Shown: positions 1-11,792 of the stretch, piece after piece | Layout of the letters: every line of letters starts with the position of its first letter | Position numbering within the stretch: the first letter of the stretch is position 1 | Translations under genes and position numbers: made by a program | Notes under the pieces: generated by a model | What the model was told of the DNA's origin: nothing | The model's input: the letters and a program-made list of their open reading frames with translations, nothing else | Database searches by the model: none | Assembly: GCA_015501595.1 (NCBI GenBank) | Contig: JADNRX010000151.1 | Span: 1 to 64,000 of the forward strand | Direction of reading: 5' to 3' | Length of the DNA stretch: 64,000 nt | DNA from: Hymenopellis radicata | Lineage: Eukaryota; Basidiomycota; Agaricomycetes; Agaricales; Physalacriaceae

Positions 1-548
1 CAGCCACTATGCACCGATTGTCTGGGTCCTAATTCAGAGATCAGCGTGTTAAATTCCCCACGACTACACGGACGCATCTTCACAAAAGCTCGTATTTCTG
101 GCTGCACTGAGAGAAACGATGTCCGGGCCACAAGGACAATGATAAGGTAAGGCGACTCCGTTGTACATTGTCGATTCGCGGACCATCTCTCAATAACCGA
201 AGACGCCGATGGAAGAAAAATGCTGTATCCCGAGTGGAGTTGAAGTAAATATAGACGCACTTACGGTAGACAACAGCGCGCGCAGTCTGCACAAGTTTGC
301 TGGAATCCTTCTAAGGCACAAGAAATTGCTCTGCCGTTAGGTTATCAGTTGCATCCAGTGGATCAACGAAAAGAGAATTACACACAGAAGGCGTAACCTG
401 CAGCTCGACATCTAGGGACTGTCGTTTGACGTCCCATCGCGGGAGAAGTTCAAGTTGACGGCGACGACTATTCACCATGGATAATCTAGAATACATTGAT
501 TGTGTTTCGATCCTACAAACGTACAACTTTGAAGCCCAAGCTAATCTT
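1..548. other. Gene-free left edge
   Basis: I see no supportable gene here. The open frames are short, and those overlapping 477-709 are shadows of the last exon of the quinone reductase on the minus strand. The stretch is the 3' side of that gene and probably holds its 3' UTR. Confidence 0.4.
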
Positions 549-1311
549 TTACTTGAAAGCCTTGGAAACCACGCCATAGAACTGCTTGCCCTGGATGGTG
601 GCAATCTCAAGCTCGAGGGCAGTCGGCTGGCGAGAACCGTCGGTGCCAGCAAAGGTTCCAGCACCCCACGGGGAACCTTCGGCGTTGGTGAGACTCTATG
701 TATGGCCATGATATAGACAACAACTTACCACCGTGGGCTTCGGTTAAGTTGGTAAGCTGACCAAAGGACTGCGAATATCCAAGTGGGACATAGACAATGC
801 CATGATGGGCAAAGGTCGACATGGAGGCAAGGGCAGTCGATTCTTGTCCTCCGCCAAGACCAGCAGTAGAGATGAAGATTCCACCGTATTTACCGGCGAG
901 CCCGCCAGTGGTCCACAGCTTGCCGGTGGTATCCCAGAACGCCTTCCACTGGCCGGGGAAGTTGCCGAAACGCGTCGGAACACCGATGATGAAGGCGTCA
1001 AAGGTGGCAAGGGTTTCCGCGTCCATGATGGGGTAATTGGGCTTAGCTGGAGCGTGCATAGCCTTGAGGACAGTGTCGGGGAGGGTCTCAGGGATCCTAG
1101 ACAGCGATTAACGCGATGGTTGGGGAGGTGCGACGGCGCGGCTCACTGGTAGATGGTAGCGTCGCCGCCAGCCTCCTTGATGCCCGCCTTGACGGTTTCG
1201 GCAACTACGGATCGGTCAGTCCGTCGCGCTCGACGACGACGAGAAAGGTAACGCACGCTTGCCAATATGGCCGTACATCGAGTAGATGACAATTGCGATT
1301 TTAGGTGCCAT
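549..1311 (-). CDS. NAD(P)H:quinone oxidoreductase, type IV (WrbA/YCP4-like flavodoxin fold)
   Basis: Cytosolic FMN enzyme that would reduce quinones by two electrons with NAD(P)H, protecting against quinone stress; related proteins in white- and brown-rot fungi are called 1,4-benzoquinone reductases. Four exons read cleanly: 1311-1257, 1204-1147, 1096-729 and 676-549, with 50-52-nt introns, giving 202 residues, normal for the family. The N-terminus [20 protein letters not shown] is the flavodoxin-type phosphate-binding loop. Further on are [16 protein letters not shown] and [16 protein letters not shown], the two most conserved stretches of WrbA proteins. The start is the first ATG before the phosphate loop. 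Family assignment is firm; the substrate is inferred. Confidence 0.93.
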
Positions 1312-1927
1312 TATTGAGGAATGGAAAGATGGGCGGTGGTGGTAGGAAAGGAATGATATCGATTGTCTGGTTCGCGACGCCCTTTTTATACGCATGGCTA
1401 GTAGGAATCTGTTACCAAAATGAGACACCAAGAAGGCGGGTCTAAGCACAGTGTGGGTGAAAGTGTCCTGAAAAGGAAGAGCGCGCTGATCGATCCGCTG
1501 ACAGATCACAGTCATCTCACATGACATCCTTGTAGGTCCTTGCATATCGAGGCTGTTTTTCCCACCGACGTCCACGATCGTAGGTCCCTGGCTGGACGGC
1601 CTTCTTCTGCGAGCCCACCAGGACATTCCTGCGCCAGATCTGTAACCGTTCAACCTAATCGTGAGGCTTGCTCTCATTTACATTAATAGCCTCGCCATAC
1701 AGTGGCGCTCAACTGACACTGATTTGATTCCGCCATTGAACTGGGATCGCGCAAAGAGTAAAATTGTTTACGGCTCTCGTTATTCAGCCACATACTGACT
1801 GATGAGAATTACTCAGACCGTCAGACCGCAGTCGCCAACATAGTGGATAGCTGATGATGATACCCACTTGTACATCGCAACATGACTGATAGACTTCGAG
1901 AAGCAACGGACGTAAGAGTCCGCCCAG
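1312..1927. other. Intergenic region upstream of the quinone reductase
   Basis: Contains the promoter of the minus-strand quinone reductase. Open frames are short, lack homology I recognise and overlap one another on both strands, so I support no gene here. Confidence 0.35.
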
Positions 1928-2649
1928 TTAAAGTCTCGAAAGACGGAGAAACTGGGCCTGGACGTCGTCTTGTTCTTCCGACTTTTTCGCGCCATAGCTC
2001 TTCGAACCCTCTAGAGCACATAGATCTATGGAGATCGCATGCTGTTGAAATTGATCCTGGTAAAGATGCAGTCCGTAAACGGCTACATCATTATCGCTTT
2101 TGAGTACGAACATAATGAGTAAGTACTTATCAGATTCGAAAAGCAGCAGCCCTTCACCCTCAAACAATGCAACAGATCTCGTATCAACCGCCGTCGTGGT
2201 CGGACTGACGTGACTCTTAACAGTTGTAACAGTAGGAGTTTCCCCACTGTGTACAGCACGGATTGACTTCGTGCTGCCGAGACGACATCCCGGCAGACTA
2301 GTGGAAGCGAACTCGTGCTGGCGAAGCTGCGGAGGAATAGCGTCTAGATCCTGCACCATAAGGCGAGAAAAGTTCGTGGGCGATCCATTAACCATCCGCA
2401 ATTATTTAAAGAAAGCTTGTCATCGAATTGAATCTGCGAGGGAAAGCGACAGGCTGGGCGGCGGATGTGGAAGTGTAGCCGGATGATTGGTACGCGCTCC
2501 ATTCATCATCACAGAAGCGCCACTATATTCAAAGTGAGCTGCCTCTCGAGTCTCAGAAGGGAAGTATTGCTTAGTCTCAAGACAACCCATAGGAAAGTGA
2601 AAGCGAACACGATAACGGCAACGATGACAGTCAAGAGGCAATTCAGCGA
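1928..2649 (-). CDS. Possible small membrane protein, model incomplete
   Basis: Not recognised. On the minus strand, about 2,640-2,560 encodes one strongly hydrophobic segment (CLLTVIVAVIVFAFTFLWVV) followed by RL-rich residues, which looks like a single transmembrane helix with a positive cytoplasmic edge. Further on, 2401-1928 is open for 157 codons and is Ser/Thr-rich at first. I could not find a start codon or splice sites that join the two parts convincingly. It may be a single-pass surface or sensor-type protein, or two chance open frames. Confidence 0.25.
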
Positions 2650-2788
2650 TGCTAACCAAGAGGGTCAGCTAAAAATGAGGATCTCTGACGCCATCAAGTT
2701 TGAATTGATAGCTGTAAGAGGATCCAACATACGATTGCCTGATCATAGTATGTCCCGTCATGAAATGAACAACGCTGTCTAGGATGCC

Positions 2789-4182
2789 CTAATATCCTTG
2801 ACATTTCGTGAGCACCTGATCCAGAAAGTAGACTATCGTCGCCGGACTGATTAAACGACAGACCGACTGACACGCTTTCTCTAGAGCAACCATGAGATCA
2901 GCTCTGTCTCGCAGGGACCTCCAAAGAGCGGGGTGAGGAAAATACAACTCGCACGCAGCATGAAAGACCTGGCGAAGTTCTGGACAAGACGGATCTACGA
3001 CATCTTCACCCTCGGACAGAAATTCGGGAACAGTGGTCAGAGCCCATAGTGGGGCGGTACGGCTGCACTCCCAGTCTAATATTGTCAGCTGGGACGGATC
3101 TTCTGCAGATATCATGACGTTTCGACTGTTTAGATCAGGGTGTACTAGGACGAACGGTCCGAAGGGATGAGGAAGACGCGGGTCGAGTCCGGGGAGATGA
3201 GAGACAAGCTGCGTGAGTCGGTCATAGACTGCGAGATAACCGGAGAGAATGGATTCCCATCCCAAGGCGGCTATATTTTCGTTCTGCCATTTCTCTTCCA
3301 GCTCGAAGTGGTGAGAGACGGCCCATGCATGTTCTCGAGCAATGCAACCCGAGAAGTAATCGCGCTCTGTATTCCATGGGCCTGAATCAAGAGAGACATC
3401 TGGCGTGTAAAACCAAGCGAGGGAGGTAGGGAGCATTGGTCCAATGACCACTCCGGAACCAGTGCTGGACGAAGGGTATATGCTCCCGATCCTGTCGAAG
3501 TGTGTCTGGGCAAGGGAAACGATGATCTTGGCGATCGACTTGACGGCTACATGCTTTTCAGCGAGAGACATCGTTTGCCATCTCTTGTCCAGCGTCATAT
3601 CGCGCACCTATGGAGGGAATCAGGAACAGCAATCACAATCAAGCAAAGTACGCAACCTTTTCCATGATCATGAAGGGTGCATGAGCCTCGTTTTTGTCCG
3701 TTGGACTGTGGTATAAAATAGTCGGAACTGGGATATCGGTGTTTTGAACTAACCAAGCGATTGTGGCAACCTGATTGACGATGAGGGAAACAGCCAGATT
3801 GATTGATTATAAAAGTACCTCGGATTCCATCTTGTGCATGCCACGATACTCGGATCTGTCAAATGCAACGCGAACTACATATTCCGCTCCTCCGTAGAAC
3901 TGCGCAAAATAGACCTTCGGAGAGCCGTCAACAAGCGTTTCATTCAAGAGTGTCGGACTCACTCGATTGAATCCGCCTATAGTAGAGTCCAGAGTGAGGA
4001 ATAGAACACCGAATAAAAATGTGCAGCTAACCTTCTGCCTTTATTTTCAAGCCAATGCAGCGAATACCAATTGCCCTAGAAACGGCAGTTTTGAGGCCCT
4101 CAACATTCAAGCGGGCGTTCAGGTCCTGGCTTCGGGCAGAGCGCGAAGTTATCACGAGTAGCTCTGTACTAGAAGTGTACAT
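2789..4182 (-). CDS. APH-type phosphotransferase (protein-kinase-like fold), tandem copy 1
   Basis: Fungal member of the aminoglycoside/choline phosphotransferase-like superfamily; the small-molecule substrate cannot be told from sequence. Four exons are read: the start MYTSSTELL near 4182, then about 3978-3820, about 3775-3665, and 3607 to the stop at 2789. The catalytic loop is VHPDLNSRNVMI (HxDxxxxN) and the metal-binding stretch is LTILDWE. Upstream are the N-lobe segment VYFAQFYGGAEYVVRVAFD and the hinge-like FMIMEK. Length is about 410 residues, usual for the fungal family. A second copy lies directly downstream on the same strand (4557-5949) with the same exon pattern, so this is a tandem duplication. 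Confidence 0.85.
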
Positions 4183-4556
4183 GGCTGGGTAAGAGAAAGA
4201 GTTAGAGCGCGGCTGTTGAGAGTTAGTCGACAACGAGCCCCGACTCCGAGCGGTGCCTGAGGGTTGAACATGCCAAATGGAGATAGAAATACTATGGCTC
4301 AGTGATGCGCGTCCACACAGGCTGGCGCCCACCTCAGACGATCCGCGATACATGGGCATAAATCATGATGAGAGTAGGGTTGACAGATTCAGGATCCACC
4401 GCGGGCCATGCATCCCTGGGTGTTTGATCCGGTGTTTGGCTTCACGAACTTTCACTTCTTCCGAATCGTCGACATGACATCTCCTTTTGATGCTCAGTGC
4501 CAATAAGGAATAAGTACATCAACAAGAAATGACGGACGAGTATTATCTACAACATA

Positions 4557-5949
4557 CTATGCTCGTGTTTTCAACAGAACCCGATCCAACATACCGCCCA
4601 TCGTTTCTGGACTTACCTTGAGACTGATAGCTTGACACGATCTCTCCAACAGAAACATCAGGGCACCCTTATTGCACTGAGATCGCCAAAGAATGTGATC
4701 GGGAAAGTGTGTCTCGCACTCAGCACTAAAAAGCGCCCGAAGTTCCGGAAGTTCCCCAGCAGATGGACCTGCTGATTCGTAGAACAGGAATTCGGGAGTA
4801 CTCGTCAGGTTCCACAACGGCGTGATGCTAGCGAAGTCCCAATCCAACAGTGTCAACTGAGACGGATCGTCTGCGGAAATCATGATATTTCTGTCGTTGA
4901 GGTCAGGATGCGATAGGACGAAGGGCCCAAAGGAGTCGGGAAGAGGCTCATCGAGTGCAGGCAGGGAAGATACGACTTGTGCGAGCTTGTCGTAGGCCGA
5001 GAGGTAACCTGCAAGAATAGAGTCCCACCCGATGGCCGTAAGATCCTCATTACGCCATTTGTCTTGTAGCTCGGACTGATGCGATAAAGTACATGCGCGT
5101 TCGCGGGCAATGCAAGATAACAGGTACTCGCGCTCGGAACGCCATGGACCTGCATCTAGAGAGATATCTGGGGTAAAAAACCAAGGGACGCAAGGAGGGA
5201 GCATTGGACCGATGACTGGTCCTCCAGAATCATGAGGGTATAAGCTCCCGATTCTGTCAAACTGTGTTTGGGCGAGCGAAACAACGATTTTCGCGAGCGA
5301 TTTGATTGCAACACGTTTGTCGTCAAGGGACATCGTTTGCCATCTCTTGTCAAGCGTCATATCGCGAACCTAAGGAAAGCATTAGGACGGACTCGTAGCA
5401 GCGACAGAAAGGACGGAACCTTTTCCATGATCATGAAGGGAGCATGAGCCTCGTTCTCAGTCGTTGGGTCGTAATATATAATGGTTGGCACTGGAATATC
5501 AGTGTTTTTCGCCAACCAAGCGATTGTGGCGACCTGCAGGACAGGTGAGTCTAACAACCATAACGAGGGACCAAACGAGTAAGTACCTCCGACTCCATTT
5601 TCTTCATTCCGCGGTACACGACCATGTCGAACGCCACACGAGCCACAAAGTCACGTCCTCCGTCACAATGCGCGAAATAAATCTGTAATCGACTTTTCAG
5701 CTTGTCATTCATCGAGGCATCCACAAGTTGGAACTGACACGATGAAATCCGCCTAGACAGGTGTGAGCAACAGAATCAGGAAACAGTTTGTATCTCACCT
5801 TCTGCCTTTAACGTCAGGCCAGAGCAGTGAAAACCTGTCGCCCTAGAAAGTGCTCTTTTAAGGCCCTCGACGTCCAGCCTAGCATTCAGAGCCTGGCTTC
5901 GTTCAAGGCGCGACATCATGACGAGAAGTTCTGCGCTGGTCTTGTACAT
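4557..5949 (-). CDS. APH-type phosphotransferase, tandem copy 2
   Basis: Paralogue of the neighbouring gene at 2789-4182, same strand and exon layout. The start is MYKTSAELLVMMSRLERSQ at 5949. Middle exons encode AWLAKNTDIPVPTIIYYDPT and the hinge FMIMEKV. The last exon (about 5351-4557) carries FVLSHPDLNDRNIMI and LTLLDWDF, the HxDxxxxN catalytic loop and the metal-binding Asp. Both copies keep all catalytic residues, so neither looks dead. The two are clearly diverged (for example VHPDLNSRN against SHPDLNDRN), so the duplication is not very recent. The substrate is unknown. Confidence 0.85.
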
Positions 5950-6282
5950 TTAGGGAGAAGAGCGGGAGTGGGGAATTAAAGCGAGGCTGCTGCGTGTAGT
6001 GGGGTAACCCAGCGTTCAACTGTGGATGTTGAATTGTCCAAATGGAGATAGGATACATGGCTCAGTAGGGTGACATATAACCCACCGCTTCGCATCTAGT
6101 CACGCGGCTAAGGAACAATAGGCCGAAGTGATGAGAGTAGACATCTTCAACGCAGTGGCGAAGTCGGCCGAGAGCGATGACGTAAGCACTCATCTGTTCC
6201 TTCTTGCCATCATGCAGCAGTAGCGCTAGTACGCGTAGTCGCAGCATTATCCGTCCGCCTACTCTCCGCGCCCCTTGCAACA
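5950..6282. other. Divergent promoter region
   Basis: Short intergenic stretch between the APH-type gene (minus) and the MYND gene (plus). No coding evidence. It must hold the 5' regions of both. Confidence 0.4.
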
Positions 6283-8503
6283 ATGCCTAGCGCCCTCAAT
6301 CGTGATTCTATATCCACGCTAACGGTTCGCGTCTCCTTCCATCAGTATCATCATGTTTAACGATCGCACTGCAGAATCTCGCGACCTCCTCTGATCGGAA
6401 CACCTGTCTCAAGGCTCTCAAAAGTCTTTCTGGAATCGTTGCATCATCCCCCGACACGTATACGCACATATTTGATGTCGTCAAGTTCTGGCTTCAAGTT
6501 CAACGCGTGCCCTCATTTGCGCATGGGCGCATATCGGATACCTTCAGTGTCCAAGCCACTTGTGTCTATGTGCTTGGGATGGTCATTAAACAGCAAACGC
6601 CGTCCGTTCCCTGGATGAACAAGCGATTCGTGGCCATGACAGAGCTATGGCCTGTCGTCTCGGAATGGATCCGGCGGTTGTTCGCGAATACTGTACCGTT
6701 TCGACCGTAAGTTCGCGGGGCGTTACACGTTATGCCGCGAACTTACAGGAAACAAGTTCGTAACCAGGCACAAGGCCCGGAATTACCTTATTTGGATGTC
6801 CCGCCGTAGGTGGGAGCGAAATTTTTGCCGTTTTGGGCAATCTGACCCTGGATTTGAGGTCCGTGATGCGTTATGATTTAAGGTAAGTTAGGTTCCGGGG
6901 CCCGCGTGACGCGTTATGCGAACTTACGGTCGAAACCGTACAGTATCATCGATATTGAGGGGCCGGCGACCGATGATATCGAGCATGTCGAGAAGGTACT
7001 ACAACATGTTGAAGGGCTCTTGCTCGGTTTGGCGGACCCCGTCGCATTCGACAATCCCCGCCTCCCCAACTCACGTGGATACTTCCGCGCGCGCATCAGC
7101 TCGCCTTCGTTCTTGAAACTTATTCTACGATTATGGGTGCATACTGCCGCGGTTCCCGAATATCGTGACGTTTTTCAGATCTTCTCGCGTCTCCCTTTAT
7201 CTCTAGGCGATTGTTACCTTTTGCCCCAATCCAAAAGACACTCTTTGACGATTGAATTCTTCGATACACTCCCTCGTCACATCATGGAATCATGTGTTGA
7301 GTCCATCGTCATCTCCTTTGCAGATGATCCTCTGCGCAACAGTCACAGATTCGAAGTGACATTTAGCTTTCTGGATTGCGCCAGTAATCTATCTCCTACA
7401 TTTCGTCGCACTCTTCTGGCCGGACGCTCTTTGTATTGGACGATGGATATCATAAAAACCCTTCTTCGTCGTTGCACCTCGCAGACTGCCAGGAACACAG
7501 TCGTTGCGGACACTACCCTAAACCTTCTATGCACGTGTCTGGGTCATATCAGCACTTTCCTCGCGACTGAAGGCCGCCGATGGATTGCTGATGCGCTCAA
7601 GATGCGCATCATCGATTATCTGTGGAAGATGGACACAATTTTCCATACCTTCGAACTGTACACACGCCGCGCTTCCTGTATCACGGAGATCCTCAAAATG
7701 ATATCGATATATGCCGTGCACGCTACTATATTTTATCGGATCCAGACCTCCATCAAAAGAGTAATTCCGGAGGGCTGGCGGTCATCTGTCCGCTGTGTCG
7801 CGGAGGCTTGGGACTTGCTTCAAAGCGAGATGTCCAACCTGAGCCCCTTCATGAACGTCATAGACAAGGATGTCTTTCGAGATTGTTCTCTGTCAACGGT
7901 AAGTGGGTCAACGAAGGCGGACATCTTTGCCACGCTAATATCTTTACAGTGCGGGAATCTAGGTGCCAGAAGAGCTTGTACAGGTTGCCGGCAGGCCTTG
8001 TATTGCTCGCCGCAATGTCAGAAAAACGATTGGCAGGCTCACCGCACAAAATGCTCAACTTATGCCAAGAAGTTTGCTCGTAAGCAAGCAGTTCCTTTAT
8101 GTGACATAGCATCGCTGAAAACAGCATGCCAGGCGCAGAACCTACATTACCAGACTTACCAGAACATCGAGGTTGGGAGTTACTCATCATCGAGGCGATG
8201 CTTCTCTACGAGGTGAAGAAGGGCGACCGAAAGGAGTGGTATGCCCGGTTGCAGCAGGAGTTTGTGGATCGCCACCCAGCATATGCTCTTCGTGACGTGG
8301 GCTATGTCATTGATCTTTCACATGTACCAAGGAAAGTTCATGTTTTTCCGCTGGACGAAGACTTGGATGAGAAGTACCTCCGCTTGTCTAGGGAAGGCAT
8401 GGTCATTATCCAGTGGCGAGTTCCTTGGGCGGGGCTTGAAGCAGAGAATTGCATAATGTGGATGTCCTCGCTAAATCCTGATCCATCGAGTTACATTGCT
8501 TAG
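6283..8503 (+). CDS. MYND zinc-finger protein, coding sequence interrupted by a MITE
   Basis: Large basidiomycete-type protein with a C-terminal MYND finger, a module that binds proline-rich partner peptides. The proposed start is MPSALNRDSISTLT at 6283, followed by a short intron ending at a CAG near 6395. The exon then runs to 6690, where a 253-bp MITE (6691-6943) is inserted; its left repeat brings an in-frame TAA at 6708-6710. The frame resumes after the element. A 52-bp intron (GTAAGT..TTTACAG, about 7900-7951) precedes the finger, seen as CGNLGARRACTGC then YCSPQCQKNDWQAHRTKC with all Cys/His ligands. A further intron starting GTAAGC near 8079 leads to the last exon, ending at 8503. The allele works only if the insert is spliced or excised. 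Confidence 0.75.
6691..6943. mobile_element. 253-bp MITE with TA target duplication (Tc1/mariner-like)
   Basis: The ends are 26-bp inverted repeats (6691-6716 and 6918-6943) that differ at one position. Both are flanked by TA (6689-6690 and 6944-6945), the target-site duplication of Tc1/mariner-type transposases. There is no open frame for a transposase, so the element is non-autonomous. It sits inside an exon of the MYND gene. The left repeat contains GTAAGT, a good 5' splice site, so partial removal at the RNA level is conceivable. Confidence 0.85.
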
Positions 8504-9181
8504 TAGTCTAAACCATAATCCGCACTATCTTCAAAAGATACGCCGCGTAGTGTGCCAGCCTCTCGATATCTCCCGGAGATCGTACGGGAGAACTTCGGTT
8601 GGGTGGAATTCGAATCGCACGACCTCACCGTACCCCAACATCTGTAGCGACTCGTTACGGCATGTCGGGGCCTAGTCGTACTCTTCTCTCAGCTACAGTG
8701 TCCGTCGAGCTAGCATGAAAAGCAGTGTGGCGCAATAGATCATTGCTTCGCCCGACGGCATAAGATAACTGCTCTATGAAAGGGCGGACATGATGAAGGA
8801 TTCCCTGGATGGCAGTGGGATAGATTCGGCGGACAATTCGCAGTGGGCTGGACTCCGTTTTTGAAAAGGAGCACTGAATCCAAAGGAAGTACGATCGCCG
8901 AGTCTGAAGTTGGCGATTTACGGTTATGGTCTCAAGGCCCGAATAGTTTACTATCCTTATATACTACAAGCATTTAACGATTGTACTTATGTGACGCCGT
9001 GCCAAGCCGCCCAAGTTTTCATTGAATGAACTCCTGGCTTATTCTTAAAAGCTCGGACTAGATGATCTTGCGCAAGGACACGCACACAATATTTGACGAG
9101 GAATGGAACAGAACGTCAAACCGTAATAAAGATTGAAAGTATGGTATGACGATCGGTTACAGGGAAGTCAAGGGCTTGCGG
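8504..9181. other. Intergenic region
   Basis: No gene that I can support. It separates the convergent 3' ends of the MYND gene and F-box copy A. Confidence 0.35.
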
Positions 9182-10319
9182 TTACATCTGCAAAGCCCTC
9201 CGCAAAGTTGCTCCCTCCAAAAGAATACCCTCAGCCGTTTCATCCCCACACAACACACCACAGTGACGCCGGGTCAACACCCAGACCGCGTCCCGTAAAT
9301 ATACCCTTTTCAAGGACCTCGGCAGCTGCCACCCATTCAGCGTCATGTCCATATCACCCATACCACTAGTAACCTCCAAATTTTCCAGACGCGTTAGGCC
9401 CGATAGATCGAACACCACTACAAAACAGATGAGCACATCTCGAGCATAGAGAAGGTGGAAATCACTAACCATTGCGTTTCACAAAGCTCAGCCTCACATC
9501 CTTCAGAGTTTCCATATTCCTGTGAAGAAGCGAAATCGCCTCCCCGACCCGACATGTCGACAGAACGCTAGCGCTCTCCAACTCCAGACTCTCCAGCGTC
9601 CCCACGACGTTATCCCCCAACCAGCGCACGAGATCATTATTCGACCCGACCACGCGCAGGGTACGTAAACACGGCATAGCCAGTCTGAGATTGTGCAACC
9701 CAGACAGCGATGCGTCCGGTAAATCCAATCCACGCGATGCAAGCTCAATACTGAGTTCGGCGAGGCGCGGGAAAGAGCCGGAAAGCGCGCGCATGAAGCT
9801 CGTGATGTCCTGGTACGATGCGCAGATAACCTTAAGCCTGGCAAGATCCGGGAAGTACTGGGCGAAGAGTCCGACAAGTGATGGCTCATTCTCAACCAGC
9901 CCGGAACGAAGCATGACATGCTTGGCTTTAAGGACGTGGAGCAACTTGCTATAGGGCCGCGTACAAGGAAATTTGCCGTTCGTGGAGTTATCGTCAAAGG
10001 GTACATCGCCGACGAGAGTTATGCCGGTAATGGACGGGGAAAGCGTCTCACGCGACGACTGCAGAAGCCTTACGAGCTCCTTGGCGCGAGAAGGGGATGA
10101 GACGAGGAGCGTCAAAGGCGGTAGATGATGACGGCTGATGCTGTTCCAAGTGGGGTGGACGAGTGCACACGATAAGAGGGTGGCTTTGTAGTCGGCCAGG
10201 GAGGCAATGATAAGATCAATGAGCTCCTGCGGTACAAGCCCGAATGGGCCTGTACTAGCAGAGGAGCGGCGGGTGTGAGTGAGTTTATTGATGAGACTGC
10301 GGACGATGTTGAAAGCCAT
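9182..10319 (-). CDS. F-box-like protein, family copy A
   Basis: Probable substrate-recognition subunit of an SCF ubiquitin ligase, judged from an N-terminal F-box: FGLVPQELIDLIIASLADYK, then CALVHPTWNSISRHHLPPL. The rest is a leucine-rich region of the sort seen in basidiomycete F-box families (ALSGSFPRLAELSIEL, LRLAMPCLRTLRVV). Two exons, 10319-9470 and 9417-9182, are joined over an intron starting GTTAGTG and ending TTTTGTAG, giving 361 residues. It is the reference copy of a five-member family in this window (23.4, 25.4, 28.3 and 33.7 kb) and has no frame damage. The 5' flank belongs to the same duplicated unit. Confidence 0.82.
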
Positions 10320-11340
10320 GATGACAGTGATTAACGAAAGAGAGCGGTCGAATCCGTTCTTTATAAACAAAACTTGTTATAGGGGTTGTGCGCACCGCCC
10401 CCAGAACGAGATCGAAGCCACTGCGACATTGAGAGACTTTGAAAAGTCTCAATCATCCTCGTACGTCGGTGATTGGGCGCAACGTATCCCCGATCCCGCG
10501 GCTGAACCAAAGAAGACGTTTAGAAACAATACATCATGGGCGAAAAGAGCTCCTACCATCAGAACACAAAAAATCCGAGACGTGTGCACTACTCAACAAC
10601 AACAACATCCCCTATTTTGTTCTCCATCACAATATCGCGATCAAGAGCCGTTGAACCCAAGCATGGTAGAGATTGGGTAGAGGACAACGCCATCACAGTA
10701 CGCGCTAGCGTTATACAGCAGACTCGCACGTCGCTCCCCGTCCTAGTCGCTCGGGAATCGTCGTCGATTGCAGGACATACAGCCACGCTGGTATTTAACC
10801 TATTGCGTGAATGTTTCCCTCCGACTGTGACGACATCCGTCCGTTCCGTGCAAAGAAGTTGACAAAGGAATAGTAAGTGACGATGTGGAGGACGACAGGA
10901 GTGCTTCGTGTCTTCACGTCTATGGATGATCCAAGTCGCGCTGACGAGCGCAAATGATGCTACGGCACTGAAGGGCGACTAGTGATGGAATCCATGGGGC
11001 TGCCGGTAGCTTCATGAATTCAGCACGGATAGCAGATTCCTAGGCCGCACAGCGCGTCGTATCATCGTCGTCGGTGGCGGCGCGAGTCTTAGAACTCGCT
11101 GGACGTAGACTGCTGGAGCGCACATTAGGCGGGAAGGGGAAGTTGGCGCGGTGGGTACGTGATGGAGTCGGAGGCTTTTTCATTTTGGGGCCCAACAAAG
11201 ATAACGCCTGGAAGCGACACGTTTTCTCGAATTTGGACGTTGATTGTTGTGCGCGCCGATATCATGGCGTGGTAGCTGCAAGAAGTCCTGGGCACTAAGC
11301 TGACAGTGGAGCGCGTACAACACAACTAGACATACCATGA
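10320..11340 (-). repeat. Duplicated 5' flank of F-box copy A
   Basis: This 1-kb flank is closely similar to 29,395-30,425 beside F-box copy D. Shared stretches include the region around 11,040-11,160 against 30,105-30,210 and the end around 11,290-11,330. It contains the palindrome GAGAGACTTTGAAAAGTCTC at 10431-10450. I see no gene with a supportable frame inside it. Confidence 0.75.
10431..10450. promoter_or_regulatory. Palindrome conserved upstream of all five F-box copies
   Basis: Near-perfect inverted repeat GAGACTT..AAGTCTC about 110-130 bp before the start of copy A. Equivalents lie at 24591-24610 (copy B), 26565-26584 (C), 29499-29517 (D) and, in reverse, 33551-33570 (E). It could be a binding site for a dimeric regulator; this is inference from conservation only. 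Confidence 0.45.
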
Positions 11341-11792
11341 AGGCCAGACCAATGGAGTGGCGAGCATGGAATTATTTGACTGGCTATGAAGCACTAAACC
11401 GTGTCTGCAAGTCGGGCACATCCTGGATGGTGGTGGCGACGGTCATTTTGGTGGTGGTGGTAAAGAACGCCTAGAAAGGCATGAGCAATGGAGAGGAAAT
11501 AGCGAAAAGAAGACGTGATATTGAACGAGTGAGCAGGCGTGTTGTAAATAATTAATGAGTCTATATCGTATCGTCGAAATGCCGTCCATGAGCATGATAC
11601 AGTACTGCTAGAAATATTATTCGATGAAAGCAAAATTGTGGGAACGTGTTATACATATTGTAAGCATAGTGCGAGTAAAAAAGCGGTGCGTAGCGTAGCG
11701 TGTCGAGAACGAATGAGTACAGCCAATGTATGTGAGCAGATGGGACAACAATAATAACCGGAGGGGAGATAGATAATATGGGAGAACAACAA
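11341..11792. other. Intergenic region
   Basis: AT-rich stretch downstream of the alpha/beta hydrolase gene, without a supportable gene. Confidence 0.35.

Noticed and set aside
802..1152. Open frame of 116 codons on the plus strand
   Set aside because: It lies opposite the conserved third exon of the quinone reductase and has no features of its own.
7622..8083. Open frame of 153 codons on the plus strand
   Set aside because: Shadow frame of the MYND gene; the main frame has the zinc ligands.
9503..10006. Open frame of 167 codons on the minus strand
   Set aside because: Alternate frame of F-box copy A. The same shadow recurs opposite the other copies, as expected of a codon-biased repeat family.
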